From an uncultured Pelagibacteraceae bacterium (GTDB lineage: Bacteria > Pseudomonadota > Alphaproteobacteria > Pelagibacterales > Pelagibacteraceae), in assembly GCA_902546795.1 (NCBI GenBank), contig CACCLK010000009.1, positions 1 to 36,186 on the forward strand: a DNA stretch of 36,186 nucleotides, given 5' to 3'. A program made the translations under genes and the position numbers. The notes below the pieces were generated by a model. That model was not told the origin of the DNA. It did not search any database and was given only the letters and a program-made list of their open reading frames with translations. Below, in pieces: positions 1 through 7,108 of the stretch (within the stretch, counting starts at the first letter, position 1; every line of letters starts with the position of its first letter).

Positions 1-960
1 TTCATGAACAGAACACTTAATTTTACTTTTAATTCCTTCTACTACAGTTTTGGGTTCAACTATTCCTTTTTCAATGGCTAAAGCAACAGTGAAAGTTTTA
101 AATATTGATCCTAATTCAAAAATATCATGTGTGATTTTGTTGCTTAACTCTTTTTTTGAGAGGTCTTGTCTCACGTTAATATTGTAATCTGGGAGTGATA
201 CTAATGACAGAACTTCCCCACTATTGGCATCCATCAATAACCCTGCAGCTCCAGGTGATTTGAATGTTTCGATTGATTTTTCTAGCTCTGATTTGACTAT
301 AAATTGCAGATTGGTATCTAAACTTAGAGCGAGAGGTGATTTAATTTTTTTTTTATCTCTTAAGTCTTTATCGAAAAATTGTTCAACACCAGAAACACCA
401 AAATTATCGTCATCGATTTGACCTATAATATGGCTGAATAAATCCCCGTTTGGGTAAACTCTAGCTTGATAAGGTTCAAAAATTATTCCCTTTTCTCCTA
501 GCTCCCAAAGTTTTTGTTTCTCATTTTCTGTTAGTCTTTTCTTAATATAGAATTGTCTTTTAGTCTTTAAATTTGTCTCAATTTTTTTTGTATCAATATT
601 AGGAAAAATTAATTTTAGATTTATTATAAGTTTTTTATGATTTTTGATTAATTTACTTCTCACAGCCGCATGGTAAGATTCAATATTTCTTGATATTAAA
701 TTTCCGTTTCTATCGACAATATCTCTTCTTAAAACAAAAGATTTTTCTGCTTTTTTTATTTTATTTACTGAAGTTTCTTTTAAAGAAACTAAAAAGATTT
801 TTGTACTAAAGCTAAAAATTAAAAATATGAAAGAAAAAAAAAGGATTAATATCCTATCTTCTGAAATATTTGAGCTATTACTATGTCTTTGATTTGTTTC
901 TATAAAATCTTCAAAAAAAAAGCTTCTTTGATTTTTATTTATCAGTTTTTTTTTCCGCAT
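1..960 (-). CDS. ftsI: Peptidoglycan D,D-transpeptidase FtsI (PBP3), C-terminal part beyond the window
   Basis: Septal peptidoglycan transpeptidase that cross-links cell wall at the division site; a bitopic inner-membrane protein of the divisome. The ATG at 960 opens 320 codons that run off the left edge. Visible are a basic N-terminus, one membrane segment at about residues 37-55, the dimerisation/pedestal domain, and the first catalytic motif SxxK as SIFK with the nucleophile at Ser285 and Lys288. The SxN and KTG motifs lie outside the window. The start overlaps the end of ftsL by 26 bp in another frame, so the two are translationally coupled. PBP2/MrdA is the main alternative, but position after rsmH-ftsL favours FtsI. 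Confidence 0.9.
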   Translation of the reverse strand, partial: MRKKKLINKNQRSFFFEDFIETNQRHSNSSNISEDRILILFFSFIFLIFSFSTKIFLVSLKETSVNKIKKAEKSFVLRRDIVDRNGNLISRNIESYHAAVRSKLIKNHKKLIINLKLIFPNIDTKKIETNLKTKRQFYIKKRLTENEKQKLWELGEKGIIFEPYQARVYPNGDLFSHIIGQIDDDNFGVSGVEQFFDKDLRDKKKIKSPLALSLDTNLQFIVKSELEKSIETFKSPGAAGLLMDANSGEVLSLVSLPDYNINVRQDLSKKELSNKITHDIFELGSIFKTFTVALAIEKGIVEPKTVVEGIKSKIKCSVHE

Positions 961-1267
961 TTAATGACTCAGTAATTTTTAAATTATTAAGCTTATACTC
1001 ATTTAAACTTGAATAAATATTTGAATGACTTATAGAAAAATACTGTTCGTCACTAAATATTTTAATTTTTTCTGAAATATAGGAGGGTGAAGACAAATAA
1101 TAAAATTCTATCTGACTTTCATGTAGTATTTTTTCTAATTTGTTTGTTTTTTCTGTTAGCTTTGAGATATTCTTCTCAATCAACCTTGTTTGATTTTTTA
1201 CAAAAGAAGTTAATATTAATAATGTAGTAAATATTACTATTGATAATATTGTTTTACTTTTAAACAT
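935..1267 (-). CDS. ftsL: FtsL-like small division protein
   Basis: A 110-residue protein with a short cytoplasmic N-terminus, one membrane segment (about residues 7-24) and a charged, heptad-like stretch (about 30-60) compatible with the periplasmic coiled coil of FtsL. In the divisome FtsL pairs with FtsB and activates FtsWI. Sequence conservation in this family is very weak, so the call rests on size, topology and position between rsmH and ftsI. The start overlaps the rsmH stop by 8 bp and the end overlaps ftsI by 26 bp. Confidence 0.75.
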   Translation of the reverse strand: MFKSKTILSIVIFTTLLILTSFVKNQTRLIEKNISKLTEKTNKLEKILHESQIEFYYLSSPSYISEKIKIFSDEQYFSISHSNIYSSLNEYKLNNLKITESLNAEKKTDK

Positions 1268-2270
1268 TTGTCATTTCCAATTCTATATAACTTTTAAATT
1301 TTTCAATTAGTTCGCTAGAGTTTTTAAAAATTTCATTATTCCTTATGGCAAATCTTAATTTTGCTGATCTTGATGGGGGATTTTTTGATATTTCTAATGA
1401 TTTAGCTTTGATAACTTTATTTTTATAATCTTCAAAATATGTGATGTTTTTTTTTTGGTCTGGAAAGTATCTTGATTTTTTAGATTTTGAGCTAGAAAAG
1501 TTTTTAAAGAAGAATTTAATAATTTTGTCTTCTATTGAATGGAATGAAATTACTATCAATTTTCCACCTGGTTTTAAAATTTGTGTTGCTTGTGTAATTC
1601 CCTGAGTAAGCTCAGAAATTTCTTTGTTTACAAAAATCCGTAAAGCTTGGAATGTTTTTGTACTAACATTAATTTTTTTCTTAAAATTTTTTTTTTTTGA
1701 GAACTCAATTATATTTTTTAGCTCTTCAGCAGTTGAAATTTTTTTTATTTTTCTTTTTTTTATTATATTCCTCGCTATCCTATTTGCCTCCTTTTCTTCT
1801 CCAAAAATTTTAATTATCAATTTAAGTTCGTTCTCATTCAAATTATTTATTGCATCAAATGCTGTTATCTCATTAAGCCCCATAGACATATTTAAATTTT
1901 CTTTTGATTTAAAAGAGAATCCCCGGCTCATATTATTTAATTGATAGGAAGAAACTCCTAAATCAAAAATTATAAAATCAAATTTTTTATCTCCAAAAAT
2001 TTTAATAATATTGCTAAATTTTTCAGTTCGGAAATTAAACCTTTTAGGAAATTTTTTTTTTAAATTTAATGCGAATTTTGATACACTCTCATCCCTATCT
2101 ATAGCTGAGACGTTGGTGTTGGGCATTTTAAGAATTGACTCAGAGTAACCACCTCCTCCAAACGTACAATCTAAAAAATCCTTACCTTTTTGAAACCCAC
2201 AGATTTCAATTACTTCGTTCAATAAAACCGGGAAATGTGAAATCTCCGTTTGATTGATGAAGTTTTTCAT
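1260..2270 (-). CDS. rsmH: 16S rRNA m4C1402 N4-methyltransferase RsmH (MraW)
   Basis: SAM-dependent methyltransferase that modifies C1402 of 16S rRNA in the ribosomal P site. At 336 residues it is close to the family length of about 310-340. Family motifs are clear: the SAM loop DCTFGGGGYSE near residue 35, IDRDE, the DLGVSSYQL motif, SRGFSF, the TFQALRIFVN block and ISFHSIEDKIIK. It starts 18 bp after the ftsZ stop. In most dcw clusters rsmH directly follows mraZ; here ftsZ lies between them. No strong Shine-Dalgarno sequence precedes the ATG. Confidence 0.95.
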   Translation of the reverse strand: MKNFINQTEISHFPVLLNEVIEICGFQKGKDFLDCTFGGGGYSESILKMPNTNVSAIDRDESVSKFALNLKKKFPKRFNFRTEKFSNIIKIFGDKKFDFIIFDLGVSSYQLNNMSRGFSFKSKENLNMSMGLNEITAFDAINNLNENELKLIIKIFGEEKEANRIARNIIKKRKIKKISTAEELKNIIEFSKKKNFKKKINVSTKTFQALRIFVNKEISELTQGITQATQILKPGGKLIVISFHSIEDKIIKFFFKNFSSSKSKKSRYFPDQKKNITYFEDYKNKVIKAKSLEISKNPPSRSAKLRFAIRNNEIFKNSSELIEKFKSYIELEMTNV

Positions 2271-2288
2271 AAAAAAACAAAATTCTCA

Positions 2289-3767
2289 TTAAAATTTTTG
2301 TTTTCTCAAAAAGGCTGGTATCTCAAAATCTTCCTCTTCATCGGAAGCTTCTTGATCAAACAAATTTTGATTTATTGGTTCTTCGCCCAAATCATCTCTT
2401 TGACTCTCATTATCGCTCAATTCTTCAGAAAAAATTTTAGGCACTGCTTCTTCCGTAGATTCATCTTTTATCAGATTTTCATTTGAATTGTCCTCTATGT
2501 AGGATGCATTTTCCATTGAGATACCCGAAATTGAATCGATATCATTTTTTAAATGAAATTGGTTTGCTGGCTCCTCTTTTGACTCAAAATTTTTTAAATT
2601 AAGGGCTTGTTCCTCTTTTTCAATGAAATTTTCACTTTGATTTACATTTTCATTTATTTTCAAGGCAGTCGCACCCTCTATTGAACCTACAGCCGAATTT
2701 TCTGAAAATTTATTTGAAAAGAGATTGTCAGTATAATCATTACCTCTATTTTGGATTCTACTTACCACATTGAAAACTGGTGACTTTTGAAAGTTGCTTT
2801 TGTTGCTATCTAATGAAGTTGCAACAATAGAAACTCTAATTTTACCGTTCATGTTTTCGTCTTTGATCGCACCAAATATTAATTCGGCCTCCGGATCCAC
2901 CTCGGCTCTAATTTTATTAACTGCTTGATCCACCTCGAAAAGAGTAATATCGCTGCCACCAGTTATATTAACTAAAAGACCTTTAGCACCTTTTAAAGAA
3001 TACTCGTCAATCAGCGGATTATTAAGTGCAATCTCTGTTGCAACTGATCCTCTATTTTCACCTTCTGCTTCGCCAGTTCCCATCATAGCTTTACCCATCG
3101 CGCTCATAACTGTTTCAACGTCGGCGAAGTCAAGGTTTATTAATCCTGGCCTCACCATCAAATCAGTAACACTTTGAACTCCATGTTTTAAAACATCATT
3201 TGATAATGAAAATGATTTTTCAAAAGTAGTTGTCTCGTTTGCAATTTTGAAAAGGTTTTGATTAGGAACAACAATTGATGTGTCCAAATATTTTTTTAGT
3301 TGCTCCCAGCCTTGTAAAGCTCTTCTCATTCTTTTTGGGCCCTCATAGGAAAAAGGCAAAGTGATAACACCAACTGTCAAAATATTAAGTTCTTTAGCAG
3401 CTCTTGCGATTACATGAGAAGCACCAGTCCCTGTTCCACCGCCCATACCAGCCGTAATAAAAATCATGTTACTGCCTTGGATATAGTTTACAATTTCATT
3501 TAGAGACTCGTCTGCAGCAGCCTGACCAATATCATTTTTTGCTCCTGCGCCCAAACCTTTTGTTAAATTCATTCCTATTTGAATCTTTGCATCAGCCTTG
3601 TTCATTTTTAAATCTTGAGCGTCAGTGTTGACTGCAACAAATTCAACTCCCTGAAGTCCTGCATCTATCATTGCATTAATAGCATTTCCACCAGCTCCAC
3701 CAACACCTAAAACCAATATTCTTGGTTTTAATTCTTTTAATTCGCCACCACCAATATTTAAACTCAT
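2289..3767 (-). CDS. ftsZ: Cell division GTPase FtsZ
   Basis: Tubulin-like GTPase that forms the Z ring. The N-terminal GTPase domain has GVGGAGGNA and the tubulin signature GGGTGTGAS starting at Gly109. An acidic, low-complexity linker (about residues 330-475) leads to the conserved C-terminal tail peptide EIPAFLRKQ, which binds FtsA and ZipA-type partners. The ATG at 3767 gives a typical alphaproteobacterial N-terminus of about 492 residues; a GTG immediately upstream at 3770 would add one codon. A strong purine tract AGGGGGAG (3771-3778) lies almost against the start. The gene is 9-12 bp downstream of mraZ, an unusual location because ftsZ normally closes the dcw cluster after ftsQA. Confidence 0.97.
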   Translation of the reverse strand: MSLNIGGGELKELKPRILVLGVGGAGGNAINAMIDAGLQGVEFVAVNTDAQDLKMNKADAKIQIGMNLTKGLGAGAKNDIGQAAADESLNEIVNYIQGSNMIFITAGMGGGTGTGASHVIARAAKELNILTVGVITLPFSYEGPKRMRRALQGWEQLKKYLDTSIVVPNQNLFKIANETTTFEKSFSLSNDVLKHGVQSVTDLMVRPGLINLDFADVETVMSAMGKAMMGTGEAEGENRGSVATEIALNNPLIDEYSLKGAKGLLVNITGGSDITLFEVDQAVNKIRAEVDPEAELIFGAIKDENMNGKIRVSIVATSLDSNKSNFQKSPVFNVVSRIQNRGNDYTDNLFSNKFSENSAVGSIEGATALKINENVNQSENFIEKEEQALNLKNFESKEEPANQFHLKNDIDSISGISMENASYIEDNSNENLIKDESTEEAVPKIFSEELSDNESQRDDLGEEPINQNLFDQEASDEEEDFEIPAFLRKQKF

Positions 3768-3779
3768 CACTCCCCCTTT

Positions 3780-4232
3780 TTAGTTATTGTTATTTTGCCA
3801 TTTTAAGCTTGATCTATTCTGAAATGCTTTTTTCCTTGCAGTAGTTTTAAATTTTTCAAAAATTTTTGGATTCCAAATTTGAAAGGTTTTGCCTAGACCC
3901 ACAAATAAAATATTACTTGTTATTTTTGCGTGGTTTAACAAGTTACTTGGTAAAAGAACTCTTCCTTCTGTATCAAATTGAAGACTAGTGCTTTCAGACA
4001 AAATTGAAGTAGCAAAAAAATCTCTTTTTTCTTCAAATGGATTTAAACTGTCGATTGCATTTGAAATCTTTTCAATTCTATCCTGTGAACATGCCTCTAA
4101 AGACTCGCTGCTGAATGATGGATAAGCTATAAACCCGTTATATCCCATAGAGGTAAGATATGACCTAAAGCTTGCTGGCACTGACACTCTTCCTTTCTTG
4201 TCTAATTTGTTTTCGTAACTTGATAAAAACAT
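3780..4232 (-). CDS. mraZ: Transcriptional regulator MraZ
   Basis: First gene of the division/cell-wall cluster. MraZ is a DNA-binding protein made of two swapped-hairpin AbrB/SpoVT half-domains, forms ring oligomers, and represses its own operon in E. coli. Both DxxxR signatures are present: Asp11-Arg15 in DKKGR and Asp87-Arg91 in DTEGR. The length of 150 residues matches the family (about 150). A GGAGC sequence about 12 nt upstream of the ATG may serve as ribosome binding site. The upstream region carries three TGGGN repeats, the operator expected for this protein, so autoregulation of mraZ-ftsZ is likely. Confidence 0.95.
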   Translation of the reverse strand: MFLSSYENKLDKKGRVSVPASFRSYLTSMGYNGFIAYPSFSSESLEACSQDRIEKISNAIDSLNPFEEKRDFFATSILSESTSLQFDTEGRVLLPSNLLNHAKITSNILFVGLGKTFQIWNPKIFEKFKTTARKKAFQNRSSLKWQNNNN

Positions 4233-4280
4233 AATTTAAAAAATGCTCCATAATCTTAATAATTTATTAATCCTCCATAT

Positions 4281-4305
4281 TGGGATTATTTGGGATCTTA
4301 TGGGT
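4281..4305. promoter_or_regulatory. MraZ box: three TGGGN repeats with 10-bp period
   Basis: On the plus strand TGGGA, TGGGA and TGGGT begin at 4281, 4291 and 4301, each separated by exactly 5 bp. E. coli MraZ is reported to bind TGGGN direct repeats with 5-nt spacers upstream of the mra promoter, and this array matches that description. The boxes surround the candidate -10 element and start site, which suits repression. They read on the strand opposite to mraZ; I do not know whether this orientation is usual. Confidence 0.7.
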
Positions 4306-4322
4306 TTTGATAGAATAGTCAA
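4295..4322 (-). promoter_or_regulatory. Candidate promoter of mraZ-ftsZ operon
   Basis: Read on the minus strand, TTGACT (4317-4322) and TAAGAT (4295-4300) are separated by 16 bp, fitting a sigma-70 promoter. The predicted start near 4288 leaves a leader of about 55 nt before the mraZ ATG. The -10 element lies between two of the TGGG repeats. Assigned by eye only. Confidence 0.5.
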
Positions 4323-4369
4323 TATAATTGTTTCTTGTGAAAAAGCACAAAATAAGAACATTAGATTTT

Positions 4370-4730
4370 GCCAGATAATCTATAAGCCGGGTTCTGTCAT
4401 TGAAGATATCATTTATCTAGGCTCAAACTCGCGTTTAAGCTCAAGCGGCTAACCCAGGTAACTAATTAAAGACTATTTTTAGCTAATTTCATAGAAATTT
4501 AGCAATGTCACCTCTATTTAGCCTTGCTCCCAGTGGGGTTTGCCGTGCGATTTTTGTTACCAAAAACCCGGTGTGCTCTTACCACACCGTTTCACCCTTG
4601 CCTTGATAAGGCGGTTTATTTTCTGTGGCACTGTCCCTGAGGTCACCCTCGCCAGTAGTTGACTGGCACTGTGTCTCTAAGGAGCCCGGACTTTCCTCTA
4701 GCAATGCTAGCGAGTATCCGATTATCTGGC
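4370..4730 (-). ncRNA. rnpB: RNase P RNA, bacterial class A
   Basis: Catalytic RNA of RNase P, which removes 5' leaders from tRNA precursors. On the minus strand the 5' end GCCAGATAAT (4721-4730) pairs with the 3' end ATTATCTGGC (4370-4379) to make helix P1. The hallmark 5' sequence GAGGAAAGTCCGGGCTCC is at 4681-4698 and the 3' sequence ACAGAACCCGGCTTAT at 4382-4397; together they form the P4 core. Length is about 361 nt. The RNA lies between the amidase gene (40 bp upstream) and mraZ; no clean promoter hexamers were seen. End positions are inferred from P1 and may be off by a few bases. Confidence 0.95.
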
Positions 4731-4769
4731 AATTCGCTTTTAACTATATAGATAGAAAAATCAAGTGAT

Positions 4770-5492
4770 TTAAGGTTTTTTGGCTAAAAAACTACTAATT
4801 TTAAAGGTTTTTAGGGTAATTTTGTCGTTTACACTTTTGGGCTCAAATCTCCTTTTAAAAGCTTTAATGACCAGTCCTTTAACTTTTTTAGAACTACTTG
4901 GCGTGAAGTATCTGTATCCAATTTTTTTTAGATTTGTAAAAAAAGCTCTTTCTCTGTCTTTCTTCTCATCAGGCTCTTCAATCCCTTTTAAATCTTTTTC
5001 TGAGTACCACTCACCAAAACCTTTTTTGCTTAATTTTTTCCAAGGAAATTTTTCACCGGGGTCTTTTTTTCTCAGAGGGGCAATGTCTGAGTGTCCTAAA
5101 AAATTTTTACTCTTAATTTTATATTTTTTTTTTAATTTTTTGCAAATTTTCATCAAACCAGCTAACTGCTTTAAGGTAAAATTTTGATAGTTTAAATTGT
5201 GGCCTTTGTTTTGAAGCTCTATCCCTATTGAGTTTTTATTCAAGTTATTAAAACCAAACCACTTGGATTTTCCAGCATGCCAAGCAATTTTCTTTGTTTC
5301 CACTAAATTTATAACTTTGCCGTTTCTATCAATTAAATAATGCGCGCTTACTTTTGAGCTTAAATTTCTCAACCTTTTTAATGATACACGTGTGGATTGC
5401 ATACCAGTATAATGTATTATTACATACTTAATTTGGCTTGATTTTCTTACTTTTTTTGAAGAATTTAAGGACAGAGATTTTATTATTTTCAT
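4770..5492 (-). CDS. N-acetylmuramoyl-L-alanine amidase (AmpD/AmiD type)
   Basis: Zinc amidase that cuts the bond between MurNAc and the stem peptide, as in peptidoglycan recycling. The Amidase_2 fold spans about residues 20-155. Likely zinc ligands are His27 (IIHYT), His134 (GHSD) and Asp144 (DPGEKFPW), with Glu92 in the SIGIEL strand. Residues about 170-235 resemble the C-terminal peptidoglycan-binding domain of AmiD (AFKRRFEP core). The N-terminus shows no signal peptide or lipobox, which suggests a cytoplasmic AmpD role despite the AmiD-like architecture. The gene precedes rnpB on the same strand and diverges from mlaA. Confidence 0.9.
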   Translation of the reverse strand: MKIIKSLSLNSSKKVRKSSQIKYVIIHYTGMQSTRVSLKRLRNLSSKVSAHYLIDRNGKVINLVETKKIAWHAGKSKWFGFNNLNKNSIGIELQNKGHNLNYQNFTLKQLAGLMKICKKLKKKYKIKSKNFLGHSDIAPLRKKDPGEKFPWKKLSKKGFGEWYSEKDLKGIEEPDEKKDRERAFFTNLKKIGYRYFTPSSSKKVKGLVIKAFKRRFEPKSVNDKITLKTFKISSFLAKKP

Positions 5493-5564
5493 ATAATTTT
5501 AGTGTTTTTAATCCTGGTTTTTAGTATTAACAGTATATCACTAAATACGTTAAAAAAATTTTTT

Positions 5565-6302
5565 ATGAAAAAAATATTTACTATAGCCTTTTTGATATGT
5601 GTAATTTATATGAACCACTCGCTCGCTCAAAATGAGAAAGAATGTTTTGAAAAAGTAAGTAGAGGGATTTTTAATTTTAACCAAGGTTTAGATAAAGCTT
5701 TGTTGGGTCCTATTGCTCGGGGCTACAACAAACTTCCAACACCTGTTAAAAATGGAACTTCAAACTTTACATCAAATATTGGAACTTTACTAAGTATCCC
5801 AAATCAACTTTTGCAGGGTAACCTTAAAGGCGCAGGTGACGCTGTGGGAAGTTTCATGATAAATAGCACAGTAGGAGTTTTAGGATTAATGGACGTGGCA
5901 TCTGGATTGGGCGTAAAAGACACTAAAGAGGATGTAAGTCAGACGCTTGGGGTTTACGGGATTAGTCACGGATGCTATTTCGTATTACCAGTTTTAGGTC
6001 CAACTACTTTGAGAGACTCTGCAGCGATGCTTGCTGATACTTTTGTTGACCCTTTTGCTACAATGACATGGAGAAAAAAAGAAGTTTTAAACACTGTGGG
6101 AAAACAAAGAGACTATGTCGGCGTTAAAGCTGCTGGTGTAGTCGATTTTCGAGGAAGAAATGATAAAAATTTCAAAAGTTTAGAAAAAAATTCAATAGAT
6201 TTGTATTCTGCAACAAAAAGTCTTTATTTGCAAAACAAAAAGAAAAAGATAAAAAATTCAAATGAAACACAAGAAGATGATTGGGGAGATTTAGAGCAAT
6301 AA
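5565..6302 (+). CDS. mlaA: MlaA/VacJ family outer-membrane lipid-asymmetry protein
   Basis: MlaA removes mislocalised phospholipids from the outer leaflet of the outer membrane and passes them to periplasmic MlaC. The family core is clear: FNFNQGLDKALLGPIARGY, the NLLSIPNQLLQG-like stretch, the TLGVYG motif, FVLPVLGPTTLRDS and the DTFVDPF block. The ATG at 5565 is preferred over the upstream in-frame codon at 5502 because it starts directly with a signal peptide of about 21 residues (MKKIFTIAFLI..., cleavage probably after SLA). No lipobox cysteine follows, unlike E. coli MlaA, which is a lipoprotein. mlaC follows after 12 bp. Confidence 0.9.
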   Translation: MKKIFTIAFLICVIYMNHSLAQNEKECFEKVSRGIFNFNQGLDKALLGPIARGYNKLPTPVKNGTSNFTSNIGTLLSIPNQLLQGNLKGAGDAVGSFMINSTVGVLGLMDVASGLGVKDTKEDVSQTLGVYGISHGCYFVLPVLGPTTLRDSAAMLADTFVDPFATMTWRKKEVLNTVGKQRDYVGVKAAGVVDFRGRNDKNFKSLEKNSIDLYSATKSLYLQNKKKKIKNSNETQEDDWGDLEQ

Positions 6303-6314
6303 GTTTTTTCAAAT

Positions 6315-6911
6315 ATGAAAAAGATTATATTTCTAGCTTTGTTTTCTCTTATTGTTTCACTAAATACTTCATACTCATATAATTCAGATCCAAAAACTTT
6401 TATTGATGAACTAGTAAATGACGCATTAAAAATTTTAGCAGATAAAAGTATTACTCAAGAGGATAAAAAGAATAGAATAGAAATTATTGCAAAAGACAAC
6501 GTAGATATTAAAGGAATAGGACTATATACGCTTGGAAGTGCAAGAAAAAACTTAAGTCAAGAAACTCTCAATGACTTTAACTCTGTTTTTGAGGTATATT
6601 TTTTGAAAAACTTAACAGCTCGTTTAAGTGATTACTCTTCACAAAAATTTGAAACATTAGAAGCAGAGCAAAAAAGCGCTTTGTACACAATTGTAAAATC
6701 TAGAATTTCCGGGGGCAAAGATATCCCTGAAATAATTATTGATTGGAGGATTTACACTAAAAATCCGGAAAAACCTTTAATTAGAGACTTAATTGTTGAA
6801 GGTCTAAGTCTAGCTAGAACTCAAAGGGAGGAATTCAACTCTATTTTAATTTCAAACAACAACGATATTTATCTTTTAATAGAAAAGTTAAAAGAATTTA
6901 ATACAAATTAA
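6315..6911 (+). CDS. mlaC: MlaC/Ttg2D family periplasmic phospholipid-binding protein
   Basis: Periplasmic shuttle that carries phospholipids between MlaA and the inner-membrane MlaFEDB transporter. A signal peptide of about 20 residues (MKKIIFLALFSLIVSLNTSYS) is followed by the MlaC pattern: DPKTFIDELVNDALKIL near the start, DIKGIGLYTLGSARK, and FNSVFEVYFLKNL with a following Tyr/Phe-rich strand region. The length of 198 residues is normal. The gene is 12 bp after mlaA, so the pair is co-transcribed; the ABC transporter genes are not in this window. Confidence 0.87.
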   Translation: MKKIIFLALFSLIVSLNTSYSYNSDPKTFIDELVNDALKILADKSITQEDKKNRIEIIAKDNVDIKGIGLYTLGSARKNLSQETLNDFNSVFEVYFLKNLTARLSDYSSQKFETLEAEQKSALYTIVKSRISGGKDIPEIIIDWRIYTKNPEKPLIRDLIVEGLSLARTQREEFNSILISNNNDIYLLIEKLKEFNTN

Positions 6912-6928
6912 TTTAAATCTATGGCTAA

Positions 6929-7005
6929 TGGTGGGCCCGCCAGGACTCGAACCTGGGACCAATACATTATGAGTGTACTGCTCTAACCAACTGAGCTACA
7001 GGCCC
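6929..7005 (-). tRNA. tRNA with anticodon CAU, probably tRNA-Ile2 (lysidine-modified)
   Basis: 77 nt including an encoded CCA end (6929-6931). The acceptor stem GGGCCTG/CGGGCCC pairs over 7 bp with discriminator A. The D-arm is GTAGCTCAGTTGGTTAGAGC, the anticodon CAT lies at 6969-6971 in the loop CTCATAA, and the T-loop is GGTTCGAGTCC. CAU is shared by initiator Met, elongator Met and Ile2. The fully paired first acceptor base excludes the initiator. The variable region TTGGTC and the GGGCC acceptor start resemble Ile2 tRNAs more than elongator Met, but this is a judgement by eye. Confidence 0.9.
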
Positions 7006-7108
7006 TAAAGTATATTATTTACAAGGGTTTAATTGATTGATCAAGATAAAGTTTTAGATTTTTTTATTAAAAAAAGTTATAACCAATTTTGATATTTAAA
7101 CAATTAAA

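Noticed and set aside
1624-1944. Plus-strand open frame antisense to rsmH, rich in Phe, Ser and Leu
   Set aside because: It is the complement of a Lys/Asn-rich AT-rich gene; such antisense frames arise throughout this composition.
4321-4370. Possible hairpin downstream of rnpB on the minus strand (TTGTG-loop-CACAA)
   Set aside because: The stem is short and is not followed by a U run, so it does not meet the standard for an intrinsic terminator.
4243-4452. Plus-strand open frame of 69 codons upstream of mraZ
   Set aside because: It runs antisense through the mraZ promoter and the 3' end of RNase P RNA and has no family resemblance.
4780-5187. 135-codon plus-strand frame opposite the amidase gene
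   Set aside because: The amidase on the minus strand has complete motifs; the antisense product is only a hydrophobic composition artefact.
7009-7017. TATACT/TAATAT as a -10 for the tRNA gene
   Set aside because: No acceptable -35 at proper spacing, and the TATACT reading would start inside the mature tRNA.
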